This document shows positions 1 through 11,275 of a stretch of DNA of 64,000 nt, piece after piece. How positions within the stretch are numbered: position 1 is the first letter of the stretch; every line of letters begins with the position of its first letter. The notes beneath the pieces were generated by a model. That model saw nothing but the letters and a program-made list of their open reading frames with translations, was not told the origin of the DNA and made no database searches. Source of the DNA: Shinisaurus crocodilurus (lineage: Eukaryota; Chordata; Lepidosauria; Squamata; Shinisauridae). Location: assembly GCA_021292165.1 (NCBI GenBank), contig CM037883.1, positions 5,930,934 through 5,994,933 of the forward strand, in the 5' to 3' direction. The translations under genes were made by a program, and so were the position numbers.

Positions 1-299
1 CTAAGGACCTCTGAGCAAGGATAAGATAAGTTAAGAAGGTTTTGCTTATTTATTTATTTTTGCTGAAGTTACGATTCAAAATATCCAAAGGCACTATAAA
101 CAAGCCTTGGGTTGGATACAACCCCTGTGCAAGCAGACATTCACTCGCACCATTGGCTTCTGCTCGCACAACAGCCTTTTCCCATCCTCCCCGCTGCAGC
201 TCCCTACATGTACCCCAAATCTCCCCCAGAGGGACTGTGGCGTAACCCCACAATTCAAAGTCAAAGTCAGTTTATTACAGTCATAGACCAGCAGGTAAC

Positions 300-760
300 C
301 CCACAATTCAGTTCCCTGGTGTATGTCTGCTTTAGTATATTTAGTGAGTATAGAATGTTGAACTGAGTGGGTGTGGTTTGTGATGTCTTAGAAAGGGTGG
401 GGGAGGAGTATATAAGGAGTGTTTGAGTGATGTCAGAGTTAGTTTAAGTGGTTAGAGAGTGTTAGAGAGTTAGGGAGTTAGGTTAGTTGGATTATTCATG
501 TCTTGTCAGGAGTTTTAAGAGGAATCAGTGATTGTATGAGGAGTGAAAGTATTTAGAATTGTAGGGACTTAGTGTGAGGAGTGAAAATATTTAGAATTGT
601 AGGGACTTAGTGTTTGGGGTAGGCAGGTTTTAAGTTATTTTCTGGAACTAAGATTTTGAGAATTAAAATAAACTTACGGTATTTTTATTTTGTTTGCTAC
701 CCAAATCCTATGTGTCAGCTTGGCGTTATTAACCTGCTTTACTTTGAAATCTACACACAC
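300..760 (+). repeat. Possible solo LTR or retro-element remnant
   Basis: A TATA-like box (agtatataagg, about 408-418) is followed roughly 250 bp later by a polyadenylation-type signal (aataaac at 668) and a T-rich end, the order expected in an LTR. A 38-bp direct tandem repeat lies between them (538-575 and 576-613, one mismatch). Terminal TG/CA ends and a target duplication were not established, and no coding part is visible. Confidence 0.3.
538..613 (+). repeat. Two-copy 38-bp tandem repeat
   Basis: The units 538-575 and 576-613 both start gaggagtgaaa and end gggacttagtgt, differing at one position (gtatt/atatt). Confidence 0.9.
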
Positions 761-1149
761 ATCTTTGTATCCTCAGTATCATAAATTTAAGCTAGATCCT
801 TCATAACCAGTATTAATCTTTTCCCTCATTAGTAGGGGAAAGGTTTCATTTGACCCTCCCCTCAGGTTTTTGTGTTGATGCTTAGCCTGAGAAGGGTTTA
901 TGCACCTGGTCCTAAAGTGAAAAGGGCCGTGTCATCGCAGGGACCCCCAACACTACAGAGAAAATTTGCAGGGTGCAGAGGGCTGCAGGAGGGAAGGGGG
1001 AAATAAGTTCTGCCAGTTCCCTCCCACTGGCAGAATGATGCCATTGGATGCAAACCCTTGTATTTCAGCACTAGCTTGGTCACCAAAGGCCACCAGGAAT
1101 TGCATGGAATTCATTGCAGGCAAGTGAGCACAGTGACATGCTTCATCCG

Positions 1150-1605
1150 TATGCCTGGTGTGGAGAAAATGGACAGGGAGACATTTTTCTCCCTCCCTCT
1201 CCCATAATGCTAGAACCCAGTGGGGTCATCCCATGAAGCTGATTGGAGAGAGATTGAAGACAGATCAAAAGGAAGGACTTCTTCGCACAGTGCAGAGTTA
1301 AACTATGGAGTTCATTACAACAAGATAGAGTGATGGGCACCAATTTGGATGGCTTTAAAAGGGGATTGGACAAATTCATGGAGGAGAAGCCTATCTATGG
1401 CTACTAGTCCTGATTGGCTATATGCTACTTCTAGTATCAGAGGCAGTCTGTCTCTGTATACCAATTTCTGGGGGAAATGAGGGTGCTATTATACTCATGT
1501 CCTACTTGTGGGTTTCCCTCAGGCAGCTGGTTGGAACAGAATGTGTGGGCAGAGGACTACATGGACCTTTGGTTGGATCCATCGTTCCTCCTCTTATGTT
1601 CGTAT
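1150..1605 (+). mobile_element. L2/CR1-clade LINE 3' fragment
   Basis: This matches the reverse-transcriptase ORF end and 3' UTR of the fuller copy at 11555-12458: shared segments are ggtgtggagaaa, cccataatgctagaaccca, aaggggattggacaaattc and the tail ending cctcttatgttc. It is diverged, with several indels, so it is an old copy. Confidence 0.8.
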
Positions 1606-2461
1606 CTGTCTCTTGCACTCAGCATAGAAACCATGTGGTCTGCCAGAGGCAGGAAACCTCTCCACACCCAGTATAGAAATGCATGTCTCCATCCTTCCTC
1701 TGTCAACGCAGGCTAGTAAAAATGTTTGCAGGCTCGTAACTTTTGGGGGGCTTGTTTACAAGGCTGCACTAAAGAGCAGCACAATAGCGAATTTAGAACA
1801 ATGTTGACTGCTGTGGTGCAATGAACGATCTGAAATCCCCTACTGGTGGATCATTGCCGTAGAGCTGATGATATGTTCCTGAACAGAAGACTGCTGAGCT
1901 TTCATGTAAGCCATTGGGAGCTTTCAAAAGGACTTGTAAGAAATAAGTATATTTGGAATTGGAATAGGCATGTTTCTAAAATTCCAAATTTAGCTGGAAA
2001 CCAGAATTTTCAAAATTGGATTTTGCACACATTTTGGGAGTTTAGATTCTTATTTTTTTAAAGTACCGGTAGTAGTATCAAGTTTATTTATAGTTGACAG
2101 ACCTTCAAATTCCAAAATAATAAGAATAATTCCAAACAATGGGTTTTGGTACTCAGAACAATTTACTGGGCTCAGAATTCTTCATTTCTAACTGTATGTC
2201 TTAGAATTCTAGTATTTTAGTAGGTTTGAGTAAAAAAAAAAAAAAAACACCATGTGGAGCCTGCAAGCCTAATGTCTGCTGTCTTGTGATGTAAATTCTT
2301 TCCTATATTTTGGGACAAAGATTGGCCTCAAGTGATTAGCACACTAGCACAGCTTCCTTGTGGAACCATAGTAATCCCTAAATGTAATAAAGAACAAATG
2401 TTCATTATAGTTTTAGATCATGTGGTGTGTGAGTGTGTGTGTGATAGAGAGAGGGAGAGAG

Positions 2462-2797
2462 ACTGGGTTCAGACAAGACGATAACCCACACTGAAGGGTT
2501 GAGTATGGGTTGAGTGTGGGTTGCCATTGAACCATGGGTTGTTGCTGAAACATGGGTTATTGTGCTGTCTGGACCCAGCTAAGATAACAAACCATGGTGA
2601 ATAACCACAATTCAAAACCCAACAACAAACCATGGGCTTTCTTCATGGGTTGTTTGTGGTTAACAAGCGATGACTTGTTGGCACAGCTAGGTTCAGACAA
2701 TATGATAACCCACATTTCAGCAACAAGCCATAGTTCAACGGCAACCCGTACCACTCAACCCTTGAGTGTGAGTTATAATGTTGTCTGAACCCAGTCA
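2462..2797. mobile_element. Palindromic MITE, family with CTGGGTTCAGACAA ends
   Basis: The terminal inverted repeats are actgggttcagacaa at the left and ttgtctgaacccagt at the right. The interior is filled with inverted runs of ccatgggttgtt and aacaaccatgg type. Related copies lie at 3702-3904, 7815-8115, 8293-8390 and 44218-44534. No clear target duplication was found, so the superfamily is open. Confidence 0.75.
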
Positions 2798-2980
2798 GTG
2801 AGAGAGAGCACACTCAACTTTTGAAAACCCATCTCAAGTTTCGGTCCAACAAACAAACTTTTTGAAACTCCTGCAGGAACTCTGTGAGAGGTGGATGGAA
2901 ATAGTGAAAGACTGGTTGTTTAACCAATTAGGCTATTACAGGTCTTCATCATCACTGCAGGTAGACAAAATCAATAATTA

Positions 2981-3066
2981 AGGGTACACTCTTATGCATG
3001 GCTGGCTGGGGAATTGGGAGTTGTTGGACTTTTTCCTGTCTAAACATGCATAGGAGTGCACCCTGA
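2981..3066. mobile_element. Short MITE with 'cataggattgcaccc' type ends
   Basis: The ends gggtacactcttatgcatg and catgcataggagtgcaccc are inverted repeats around a hairpin. Relatives: 43522-43649, 47129-47241, 39885-39988 and 59690-59752. Confidence 0.65.
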
Positions 3067-3260
3067 ATAAATTAGCATCCAAAGTGAGAGAGAAAAAAAG
3101 TAAACAAAGTGAATATAGAGAGTCCATATGTTTAAATTGTTGGACAGTTTATACACAATAGTTACAATGTGGGGGGGGGGGTTTGGAGGAGCAGGGTAAT
3201 ACAACACCTGAAGCAGTCAGATTTCTTATTTGGACTTGGTTCCCCCTGCTCCCCTTTTAG

Positions 3261-3333
3261 ATGAAACTGAATATGAATACAGCGGAAGTGAGGAAGAAGG
3301 TGATGAGCTGAACGAAGATGAAGGAGAACCAAG
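3261..3333 (+). CDS. NRK: Exon 1 of those seen: acidic linker after the kinase domain
   Basis: Residues 1-25 of the visible fragment. The exon enters with the last two bases of an Asp codon after a pyrimidine-rich tract and CAG-type acceptor (ttttag), and leaves in phase 2 at a weak donor, AAG|gttaat. The peptide reads ETEYEYSGSEEEGDELNEDE and ends GEP. TEYEYSGSEEE is a hallmark of TNIK, MINK1 and MAP4K4 just downstream of the kinase domain. The first-exon status applies only to this window. Confidence 0.9.
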
Positions 3334-3480
3334 GTTAATGTTTATGCAAATCTGTGTCCTCTTTTTGGGGAAGGCACAAGTTGCCACCCTACCTGCCGCT
3401 GAATTGACCCTGTGGGGAGGAAGCTAGGCAGGCCTACACAAGCTATGTCTGCAGCAGAACGGATGGAGAAAATAGCATTC

Positions 3481-3503
3481 AAGGAAGGAAGGAAGGAAGG
3501 AAG
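3481..3503. repeat. (AAGG)n microsatellite
   Basis: A short run of aagg repeats. Confidence 0.85.
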
Positions 3504-3701
3504 GTCAACCCTACTATTAGGCAGAATGAGGTGGCTGCCTCAGGCAGCAGATGCTGGGGGTTAAGTTCAGAGCTGTGTATACCACATAGTGTGGCCTGTG
3601 CCATCTAAGCTAGCCTGTTGCCTTCAGGTGCAGTGGAGGATGCTGCCCAGTTGCCATTGCTGAAGTAACATTCACCTGCCAATCTGTTTGGTTTCTGCGA
3701 C

Positions 3702-3904
3702 TGGGTTCACCAAACAGAATAAGCCATGGTGGGCTATAAGCCATGTTTGCTTCAAAGTGTCTTGTCGCGTTGTCTGAACCCGGCCAGAGTGGCTGCTGCG
3801 TGGTTAACCAACCATGCTGCTGGGTTCAGACGTGACAAGCCACTCTGAAACAAACATGGCTTATAATAAGCCACCATGGCTTATCCTATTGGGTGTGAAC
3901 CCAG
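3702..3904. mobile_element. Palindromic MITE related to the CTGGGTTCAGACAA family
   Basis: The left arm ctgggttcaccaaacagaat and right arm attgggtgtgaacccag bracket inverted aagccatggtgg / ccaccatggctt blocks. An internal ctgggttcagacg suggests a second end nested inside. Confidence 0.65.
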
Positions 3905-4802
3905 CCAGAATGTGGAACTAAGGTAGGTGTGGTAGCTTGGCCTCGGGCAGCAAATTGTCTTGGGCCCTACAAAAAGGATGAGGGAATTGCGTAGTGTCCA
4001 ACTGAGGAATAAGAAAGATTAGACCCTACCGGAGATGAGAAACTGCATGTTTAAAAAAAAAAAAAAAAAGCTAAGGCAGCCATGTTGGCCATAAGAAATA
4101 TTCCAAAATCCATAGAGCTTAATTCCTTTATTGAGCCAACTCACAAAAATGTGCAAGCTTACAAGATCTCCAGATCTCTTCATTAGGCAAGATGTTACAA
4201 AAGGCAGGTTGGAGGCAGGGGGAAGGCTGACTGGACATTTTGCCTGTGGAAGAGATCTGAAGATCTCAAACATTTGCACTTCGTTTGTGATCTTTGAGGT
4301 GGCCCGATAAAGGTATCTCACTACATGGATTTTGCACATTTCAAGAGTCATGCTGGATGTTTTATTTACTGTGACCACTGAGTTTGAAGCCTCTGCCTAG
4401 GACTTTGTTTCCCACCCCCATCTCAACCAGATGGACTTCCATACAAATGCAAGATATATCTGAATCCTCTTTTGTTCCCTTTCAGTGTTTTCTGTTGAAT
4501 ATAAAGTATGAACAGATGCTAAAATTTGTTTTGGGAAGGCAACAGTGAAGTTAAGTCTCCAGTGAACAAACAGATAATCAGCTTTAGCCTGGATTCTGAA
4601 GAGTTGTTAAAACATTGTAAATACAGAGAACGGCTGGGGAGAGAGATTCTGTGGAGATTTTCTGGAACATTCTAATGCTGTAACCTAGGACAGCAAGCTA
4701 TTCCCCAATGCCACTTCTTGTGTTTGCCGTGTAGTCTTAATACTATAGTTAGTCAAACAGATATTTCCTCTCTCTTTTTCAAAAAAAATAAAAAAAAATA
4801 AG

Positions 4803-5013
4803 CTCCATTGTTAATCTCCCTGGTGAATCCACCCTCCGCCGCGAATTCCTGAGACTTCAGCAGGACAACAAAAGTCTTTCTGATCCTCAACGCCAGCAGC
4901 ATATCCAGCAACATCCGCCGCTGAAAGACCAGGAAAAGTACAAGAAGCATCTCTCGGAAGAAAGGCAGAAACGAATCGCGGAACAAAAACTGCAGAGGAA
5001 AAAGTTGGAGGAT
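4803..5013 (+). CDS. NRK: Exon 2: start of charged/coiled-coil-like region
   Basis: Residues 25-95. It completes the split Ser codon and gives [19 protein letters not shown], matching the family motif [19 protein letters not shown]. The rest is Gln/Lys/Glu rich ([20 protein letters not shown], then [19 protein letters not shown]), as in the family coiled coil. The acceptor is unusual: the AG at 4801-4802 follows an A-rich run (aaaaaaaataag), with the pyrimidine tract about 20 bases further up. The donor is gat|gtagga, phase 0. Confidence 0.92.
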
Positions 5014-5340
5014 GTAGGATTTGGACTCAGATTTGTTTTTCTTTTATTCAGTCATTTATTTTTGCATTACAATAATGCATTTTAAAAAAAATCAAATGGA
5101 AAGGAAGCCGTGTTTGCATATGACATGTTTGCATGCCATAGGAGGAAGTGTTTTGCAGAGTGTAACCATGGCAGAAATTTGCATCAAACTTGCAGCGTTA
5201 TTAATGGATTACTCTTGTTGTTTTTGTTCTTATTCAGTGCCATCAATGCACATATGCAGAGTAACATAATCATAACAATAAACAGAAAATATGACCACAA
5301 AGTAGTTCCCTGCCCGCCTGCCCCAGGAGCATACAATCTG

Positions 5341-5755
5341 AGGGCTAAACTACACACTACATTAAAGACACTGGGTGCAACTCGGGTCTTTTTTACTTCC
5401 AAGTAAGTGTGCACGGCCCCAGTCGAGGAGGTTTAAACCACCCAGTCACTCTTCCCTCTACTCTTCTCACCCAGCTGCTCTTCCCCCTACATTCTCCGCA
5501 CGCGCACAGGGGCTAACAAAAGAATAAAAGCCTCCATTGTTGCCAGTGGAGGGTTTAAAAAAAAAAAAAAAAGTCCCACGCATAGGGGAACTTTAAGGAA
5601 TGTAATGGGGGAAAGTACTGGATGGGAAGCTTTAAAACTCCCCTACCCGTGGTGGCCCCGATCCGGATCAGGGGTGGTGCGCTTACTTGGAGGTCCAAAA
5701 GCAAGTGAAGCTCATCTCTGTGCTACGTATTTAATGTAGTGTGTATTTTAGCCCT
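5341..5755. mobile_element. Non-autonomous DNA transposon with 26-bp TIRs
   Basis: The left end starts agggctaaactacacactac and the right end closes with gtgtattttagccct; the 26-bp terminal repeats match at 25 positions when inverted. The 415-bp interior has no coding potential. A target duplication was not identified. Confidence 0.7.
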
Positions 5756-5899
5756 GAATTTCAATAGTGAGGAGGCAACAGAAGGGAGGGAAGGAAGGAA
5801 GAAAAGGCAGAGATAACAACAGATGCCCGAAACTCCCTTTTAGAGACATGGGTATAGGTGCCTCCCTCTCTCCCTTCTGTCAGATCGCTCCTTCTCTGT

Positions 5900-6035
5900 G
5901 AACCTTCCCCAGCCTGGGGCTCTCCGGATGTTTTGGACTACAATGCCCATCACCCCATTCATTGGTCATGCTGGCTGGGGCTGATGGGAGTTGTAGTCCG
6001 AAGCATCTGGAGGGGCCCAGATTGGGGAAGGTTCA
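5900..6035. mobile_element. Palindromic MITE (ggaaggttc type)
   Basis: Arms gaaccttccccagcc and ttggggaaggttc bracket inverted blocks tggactacaatgcccatc / gatgggagttgtagtcc. Looser relatives at 8150-8282, 16838-16962, 22897-23033, 27943-28025 and 30180-30303 share the gtagtccaaaacatctggag type core. Confidence 0.75.
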
Positions 6036-7130
6036 AAGACAAGGAGGGATAAGAGAGACAGACAGACAGACAGACAAAGGGAGAAAGATGGAGCCAGCGT
6101 CCTAAAAGGGAGTTTTCGGCATGGTGGGACACCAAGGGAGAAATGGTAGAGCCATTTAAGGAAGAAGGAGACTTCTGGGAATCTAAGAGCAGGAGGAGCC
6201 AAGCTCCATATAGCACTTTGCATATACAAAGTGCTTCAGAGTAGTTGTGCGTGTCCTCACAACGACCTTGTGAGGCAGGTCACTGTACAGGACTCGACTC
6301 CTATCTTTATAAACATCATCGCTTCTGTTCTCACACATTGATGATGCCCAGGTTATCACAGATGGCATCTTATTCTCTTGTGGGGTAGTTCAGGCCAGTT
6401 TTTCTCATGCCATTTACTAGTCTGCATACCAGCAATAGGGAGATGCGCAAGGAGTCCGCTTGGGGGGGTCAAAATCTGGCAGATTGGTCCAGCTCGGCCC
6501 CCTGGATTCCGGCCCGTCTACCCAGCCCTGGTGCTGACTCACTTCACTGTGGGTCGAGCCAGCACGTGGTCTTCTGCTTTTAAAGCAGGCCACGGTTTGC
6601 TTTTTTTTTTTTTTTTAAGGCAGAGGAATTTGTGCAAATTACAACCACAATTTGCAGCCTGAATTTTGCGCAAATTATGCAAGTTGTGTCTCTGTATTTT
6701 ATAAACCCACACAAATCAAGGCCTGCTTTAAAAGTGGAAGCCACAAAAAAAAAAAAAAAAACCCTCGACTCGATCTGCTTTTGAACCTCAAGTCAGCGAG
6801 GTGCACTGAAGTCTGCCAAGCGCAAGCAGGCCAAGTTCTTCAGTGTTGCCCATCCCTAACAATGGTAAAATTAATAAAGATGGGAAGACGCTCCCTGCTG
6901 CTTCTTTTTTTTTTAAATTGTTTTTTATTGTAAGTTTCAACAAAACAAGATGCTCCCTGCTTTCGTAGGGAGGTGGCTACCGCAGAGCACAGGACCCCGT
7001 GGTTTCAAAACCACATTTGCACAGAATCACCCATAGCAGCCGTGTGACATTAATAACGGTTCCTTTTATGAGCAGCCTCGGAGCGGAGATGAAATGAAAG
7101 CAATATTTTTTCCCCTTGGCATGTGTTTAG

Positions 7131-7292
7131 CACCAGAAGAGAGAAGAGCTTCGGAAGCATCTGGACCTTGAAAGGAGATGTCCGGAGATCAAGGCAACTC
7201 AAAACAAAGCCGAGAAGGAGAAAGACAGCAGGAGAAATAACGAGGAAGAGCGTTGCAAAGTCGAGGGAGTCAAGAAATCAGAGAATCAGCAG
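7131..7292 (+). CDS. NRK: Exon 3: Lys/Glu-rich helical segment
   Basis: Residues 96-149, 54 whole codons, phase 0 at both ends. It starts HQKREELRKHLDLERR and ends VKKSENQQ, with acceptor tttag and donor cag|gtgtgg. The composition is highly charged and probably helical. It takes the place of the long Arg/Glu/Gln coiled coil of TNIK and MINK1, but the sequence is poorly conserved and lacks the repeated EEQRR-type runs. This is one of the main reasons to prefer NRK. Confidence 0.85.
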
Positions 7293-7814
7293 GTGTGGAT
7301 GTCGTTTTGGTGGCGGTGGGTGGGACCAATGTGGTTTCTCTGGCCAGAGCTCCAGTTTGCACACTTACCAGGCCTGGCGAACTTCTTCATGGGCTGAAGG
7401 AGCAGGTGTCCTTCTTCCTCCAATGCCACACAACATGATGTATGAAGTGGGCACTCCAAGCAGAAGCCAGCACCGGCACTGATCCTATTGCAACTCCTTT
7501 GCCTTCAAATAAGGAGGGAAAGATTGTGCAAATCGGGCCTCCAGACGGAGCACCCACTTCACGCAGTGGCTGCATTTGCACATAACATTAAGCCATAACA
7601 CTAAGCTTATGTTAACCAGGGTTTGTTGATTTGGCCATGAATTGTCTTGTATACAAGCAAACAAACCCGGGCTTGTTTTCCCTACTTCTGGTTTGTTTTT
7701 TTCCTGCCCATTTCGCCAACCTTCAGAGCAGTTTCATTTTCAGGCTGCTTTCACTAGAAGACCTCTGTTTCATGGTGGACAGCAGCAGAAACAAACCAGT
7801 GACAAACCACAGTT

Positions 7815-8390
7815 CTGGGTTCAGATATCACAACAAGCCGTGGTTTAAACGAGCCAGACTTGGTAAGCCAACAACAAACCATGGTTTCTATTTACTCAAG
7901 GACTGAGTGTGGGTTATCGTTGAAACATGGGTTGTTGAAACATGGGTTATCATGTTTTTCTGAACCCAGCCGAGATAACAAACCATGGTGAACAACCAAC
8001 AGTTCATAACCCAACAAGAAACCATGGGTTCTCTTCATGGGTTGTTCGTGGTTAACAAGCCATGGCCTTAGTGCAGCTGGGTTCAGACAACACAATAACC
8101 CACATTTCAACAACAACCCACACTCAGCCCATACTCAGCATAGATCAACCTCCCTCAACCTGTGCCCTCCAAATATTGTGGACTTCAATCCCCAATTAGA
8201 CCTAGTCAGCATGACCAATGGACAGGAATCCTGGGAATTGCAGCCTCAAATATCTGGAGGGCACCAGGCTGGAAAAGGGTGATATAGACAATGACTGGGT
8301 TCAGACAATATGATAACCCACACTCGAGGGTTGAGTATGGGTTGAGTGTGGGTTGTTGAACCATGGGTTATCGTGTTGTATGTAAAGCGT
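7815..8390. mobile_element. Two adjacent MITE copies plus a second palindromic MITE between them
   Basis: At 7815-8115 there is a copy of the CTGGGTTCAGACAA family with repeated ccatgggttgtt blocks. At 8150-8282 lies a gtagtcc-type palindrome. At 8293-8390 a left half of the CTGGGTTCAGACAA family starts again (ctgggttcagacaatatg) and is truncated. Confidence 0.65.
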
Positions 8391-8829
8391 GTGCTCTACC
8401 ACTGAACTGCAGTTCCTCCCCCAAAATAAAGATGTATGTTTAGATTTTGTGAATGAGATTTGACATTTTTCCTGCTCCAGACTCACAGTGAAGCAGCCAA
8501 GTGGAGAGTATGTACAATGTTATCGTATAGTGGTGTGCATAAATACAGGTTGACAGAAGTCTCTTTGTGTGGCGAAGGCTGAGACCCGCATTTGGGAGCA
8601 GGCACTTCCAGTACCATGCAAAGGCCATTGCATGTGAGCTGGGCAATTTGTCTGCACAATTCACCTGATATGACTGATTCTTCTTCCTTCCCCCTCAAAA
8701 GGGTAAAAGAATAATGCATATTGGGCAGGTTACATTTGTACACTCAGTTGCCCGGCTTGTGTATGACACGTTGATGGTGCTGCATAAATCACTCCCTCTA
8801 ATGGGAAATTCAGGTGCTGAGTGCCAATG

Positions 8830-9645
8830 GCAATGCAGCCAAAACAGGACCACTGAGAAAGAAGAGGGAGATATGCTCCGTGGAATCCCAGAAGTTTGCA
8901 GAAGTACAACTTCTTATGTAGGGATTGGGCCCACTAGTTCTGTAGAAGAGCCTCAAAAGGATATGGGAATAGATTCTGATTCAGATGAAGAGGGGGGAGG
9001 GGAAATAGAGACTGAAGAGCTAAGGTCAGAAGAAGTAGAGATAAGCAAGGAGGGGGAGAGAATCAAGCTGTTCCTGAAACTATGGGAAAGCAGAGCCTTT
9101 CTGAAGAGGAGCAGGCGGGGGACATAGGCATGATAGACCCCAAAGTCTATCATTAAGGAGGGAAGACCACTGATGAGGAGCGAGACATTCAAAGCGGTTG
9201 GCTCTGAGAAATCAGGAACGTCCATGCGGGTTTGGTTCTTAAGATTTCAGTTACTAGGAAGGGGAGGGCATTTGCTAATTCTAATTAGTCTGAAATCAAC
9301 TTTCAGCTGGGTCGTATTGCATTAATGAAATGATTCTATCGAAAGCTAACCCAGCTAGTTTTCTTTTGTGATTGTAACCTAAAGCCTGCTTTGCTGGTTT
9401 GCAGTTTAGCATAGATTTCATAGATCATAGAGTTGGAAGGAGCCTACAAGGCCATCGAGTCCAACCCCCTGCTCAATGCAGGAAACTAGAGGAGGGGTCT
9501 CCCATCCAGGTAATAACCAGGCTTGACCCTGCTTAGCTTTCCACACTCAGACAAGCTGAGCCAGCGTAAGCCACAGGCCTGTATAATAAAGCCTGTTGAT
9601 TAGAAGAACTGTTCTTGTGCTTAACTCTGAAGGGGGAGAGGGGGG
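8830..9645 (+). mobile_element. Unclassified dispersed repeat with acidic reading frame, copy 1
   Basis: A frame at 8714-9127 carries an acidic stretch, IDSDSDEEGGGEIETEEL. The same family recurs on the minus strand at 28440-29140 and 40335-41000, with shared blocks such as gattgggcccact and gaaatcaactttcagctggg. A 5S-CR1 SINE is inserted at about 9414-9582, after tttagca. No reverse transcriptase, protease or transposase is visible, so the class is unknown. A host gene is unlikely because the frames do not continue in any copy. Confidence 0.55.
9414..9582 (-). mobile_element. 5S-CR1 SINE, copy 1
   Basis: Read on the minus strand, a 5S-rRNA-like head (aagctaagcagggtc, then the intermediate element and a tggatgggagacc box) is followed by a CR1-type tail (ggggttggactcgatgg, ccaactctatgatctatga). 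This copy has tggatgggagacc intact. Confidence 0.85.
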
Positions 9646-10085
9646 GAAATCCTAAGGGAGCAAAACAACAATCCAGTGATGATGACTGAACATGCCCAGT
9701 GGCCACAAAATGCAGAGTGGGAAAACAAAACAGTGGGAAAACTTCAGTGGGAAAATAAAATAGAAAACTGGTGTTGTTGGGAAGGGAAAATGGGATGGGT
9801 TATCCTGGGAGAGGGCATGTCTAGCTTGCTGGAGCATGGAACAGGAGCACTCCGCCGGCAACATTTTGCGATGGGGCCCCCCTTGTAATAAATAGTGTTC
9901 TCGTTGATGATGATTAGGCCCACATGCTCCTGAGGCCTGCTCCCCATCACTGCTGTGCAAAGAACTTTACTGTGGTTCATCCTTAGATGGAAGAGATGAC
10001 CGGATCCAGCAATAAGTCCTTCGGTTTTCTGTATTTTTGGCTCTTCTCTCATTACAATATAGTTCTTGTTGCTTTCCCACTCTAG

Positions 10086-10250
10086 AAAAAAATTGAAGAA
10101 GCACATCACGGTAAGAAGCTTCATCGGACTCTTCCCAAAGATCAAACGCAGCTGCTTTCTCTCCAGCACGATCACAAGCAGAAGAATAAAGAGCCCCTCA
10201 AGATGCTCAGCCCCCCAGCACATCTTCCATCGAACTGTACAAGCAAAGAG
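10086..10250 (+). CDS. NRK: Exon 4: end of charged region
   Basis: Residues 150-204, 55 codons, phase 0 to 0. It begins KKIEEAHHGKK and contains LLSLQHDHKQKNKEPL, which aligns with the paralogue motif YLVSLQHQRQEQRPVEKKPL and so anchors the exon in the family. An internal GT (acg|gtaaga at 10110) looks like a good donor, but reading through preserves the conserved SLQH motif. That site could support a shorter alternative form. The donor used here is gag|gtaggt. Confidence 0.87.
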
Positions 10251-10902
10251 GTAGGTAGGGCTCAGTTCATGGACAACGGTCTCTTGTCTAAGAAATGGCC
10301 ACTGTGGGCCTATTACTTTTTAGACAAGGTGGAGTAAAAACAACAAAAAAAAATGCTCAGCAAAGAAGCAATGCGATTTATTTAAGCTGTCACAAGGTTA
10401 GCAACCCTTTGCTTCCACCCTGAGCCTGCGAACAAATGGATTGTTGTTGTTTGGGCCGTACAGAAATGTAATTGAGAATTAGGGGGTAAAAGGAAATTGA
10501 GTGCTTAAAAAGAAGGGGAAAAAGGAAGCATTCATGGGTGTATAAGCAATTGGGCTTGGAAAGGGAACAGCAAGCCCTTTTCCAGAAATGCATGGCCGGC
10601 TCTAGGGGATGGCAAGGCGAGGCAGATGGCCTTCGGAGGGTTCTAGAAGAGGCTGGATGAAACCTTCGAACAAAGGTCCCACATGGTTTTCTGGTTTCAC
10701 CTTCGTCTCAGACTGCTTTTCGCCAGAGTGATAAATAAATCTGGACCAGTTCAGAGTGCAGGTGTGAGCTGGGATGATTGAATGTTCCTCCATACAAGAA
10801 AGAAAAACTCTGCATATAGGAGAGAAGTTTTTCAGGGGGAAACAATTCTAGGCAAGGCTTCTCCCTAACATGCTAGTTTTCTACATGCATGAACTTATAT
10901 GG

Positions 10903-10929
10903 GTGGGTGGGTGGGTGGGTGGGTGGGTG
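10903..10929. repeat. (GGGT)n microsatellite
   Basis: Seven consecutive gggt-type units with the phase kept. Confidence 0.9.
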
Positions 10930-10937
10930 ATTGGCAT

Positions 10938-11275
10938 GGTCGAGCACCTGCCGAGGGCTCACAACCCAATAGGGGCCCACTGACAAAAGCCACCTGGAGT
11001 CATTCTACCTGTTCATCATTGCAACCTGCATGTTCAACTGCCTCTCGCTCTGGCCTGGACAATGGTGGTGGTGAGGAGGAGCAGCAGATGCCACTGCCGA
11101 CTTGCTCACTGGGTTCTCTACCTATCAAGCAAGCAAGTGGTAGCAATGATGAAAAAGAGAGAGGATGAGGATCAATAGCAGCTGCTGACGATGGTGCTGA
11201 GAAGGTGGACTCACTGAGGGACAGGAGCCCACTATCTTGCCCAAGGGTCCTCCAAAACCTGGAGCCACCACTGGG
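10938..11275 (-). mobile_element. Palindrome-ended repeat, second copy of the 35837-36191 family
   Basis: The reverse complement matches 35837-36191 in long blocks, for example around aagcaagtggtagcaatgat and tcctccaaaacctggagc. The ends are worn. Confidence 0.65.

Larger units (their letters stand above)
1..3260. other. Intron before first visible exon
   Basis: No coding exon is recognised. The stretch holds the possible LTR at 300-760, an L2 3' fragment at 1150-1605, an A run at 2231-2247, a palindromic MITE at 2462-2797 and a smaller MITE at 2981-3066. Between 1600 and 2450 I see only AT-rich sequence without features. Confidence 0.7.

Noticed and set aside
9470..9560. A 5S rRNA gene
   Set aside because: The 5S similarity covers only the middle of the gene and is joined to a CR1 tail in five copies, so it is a SINE.
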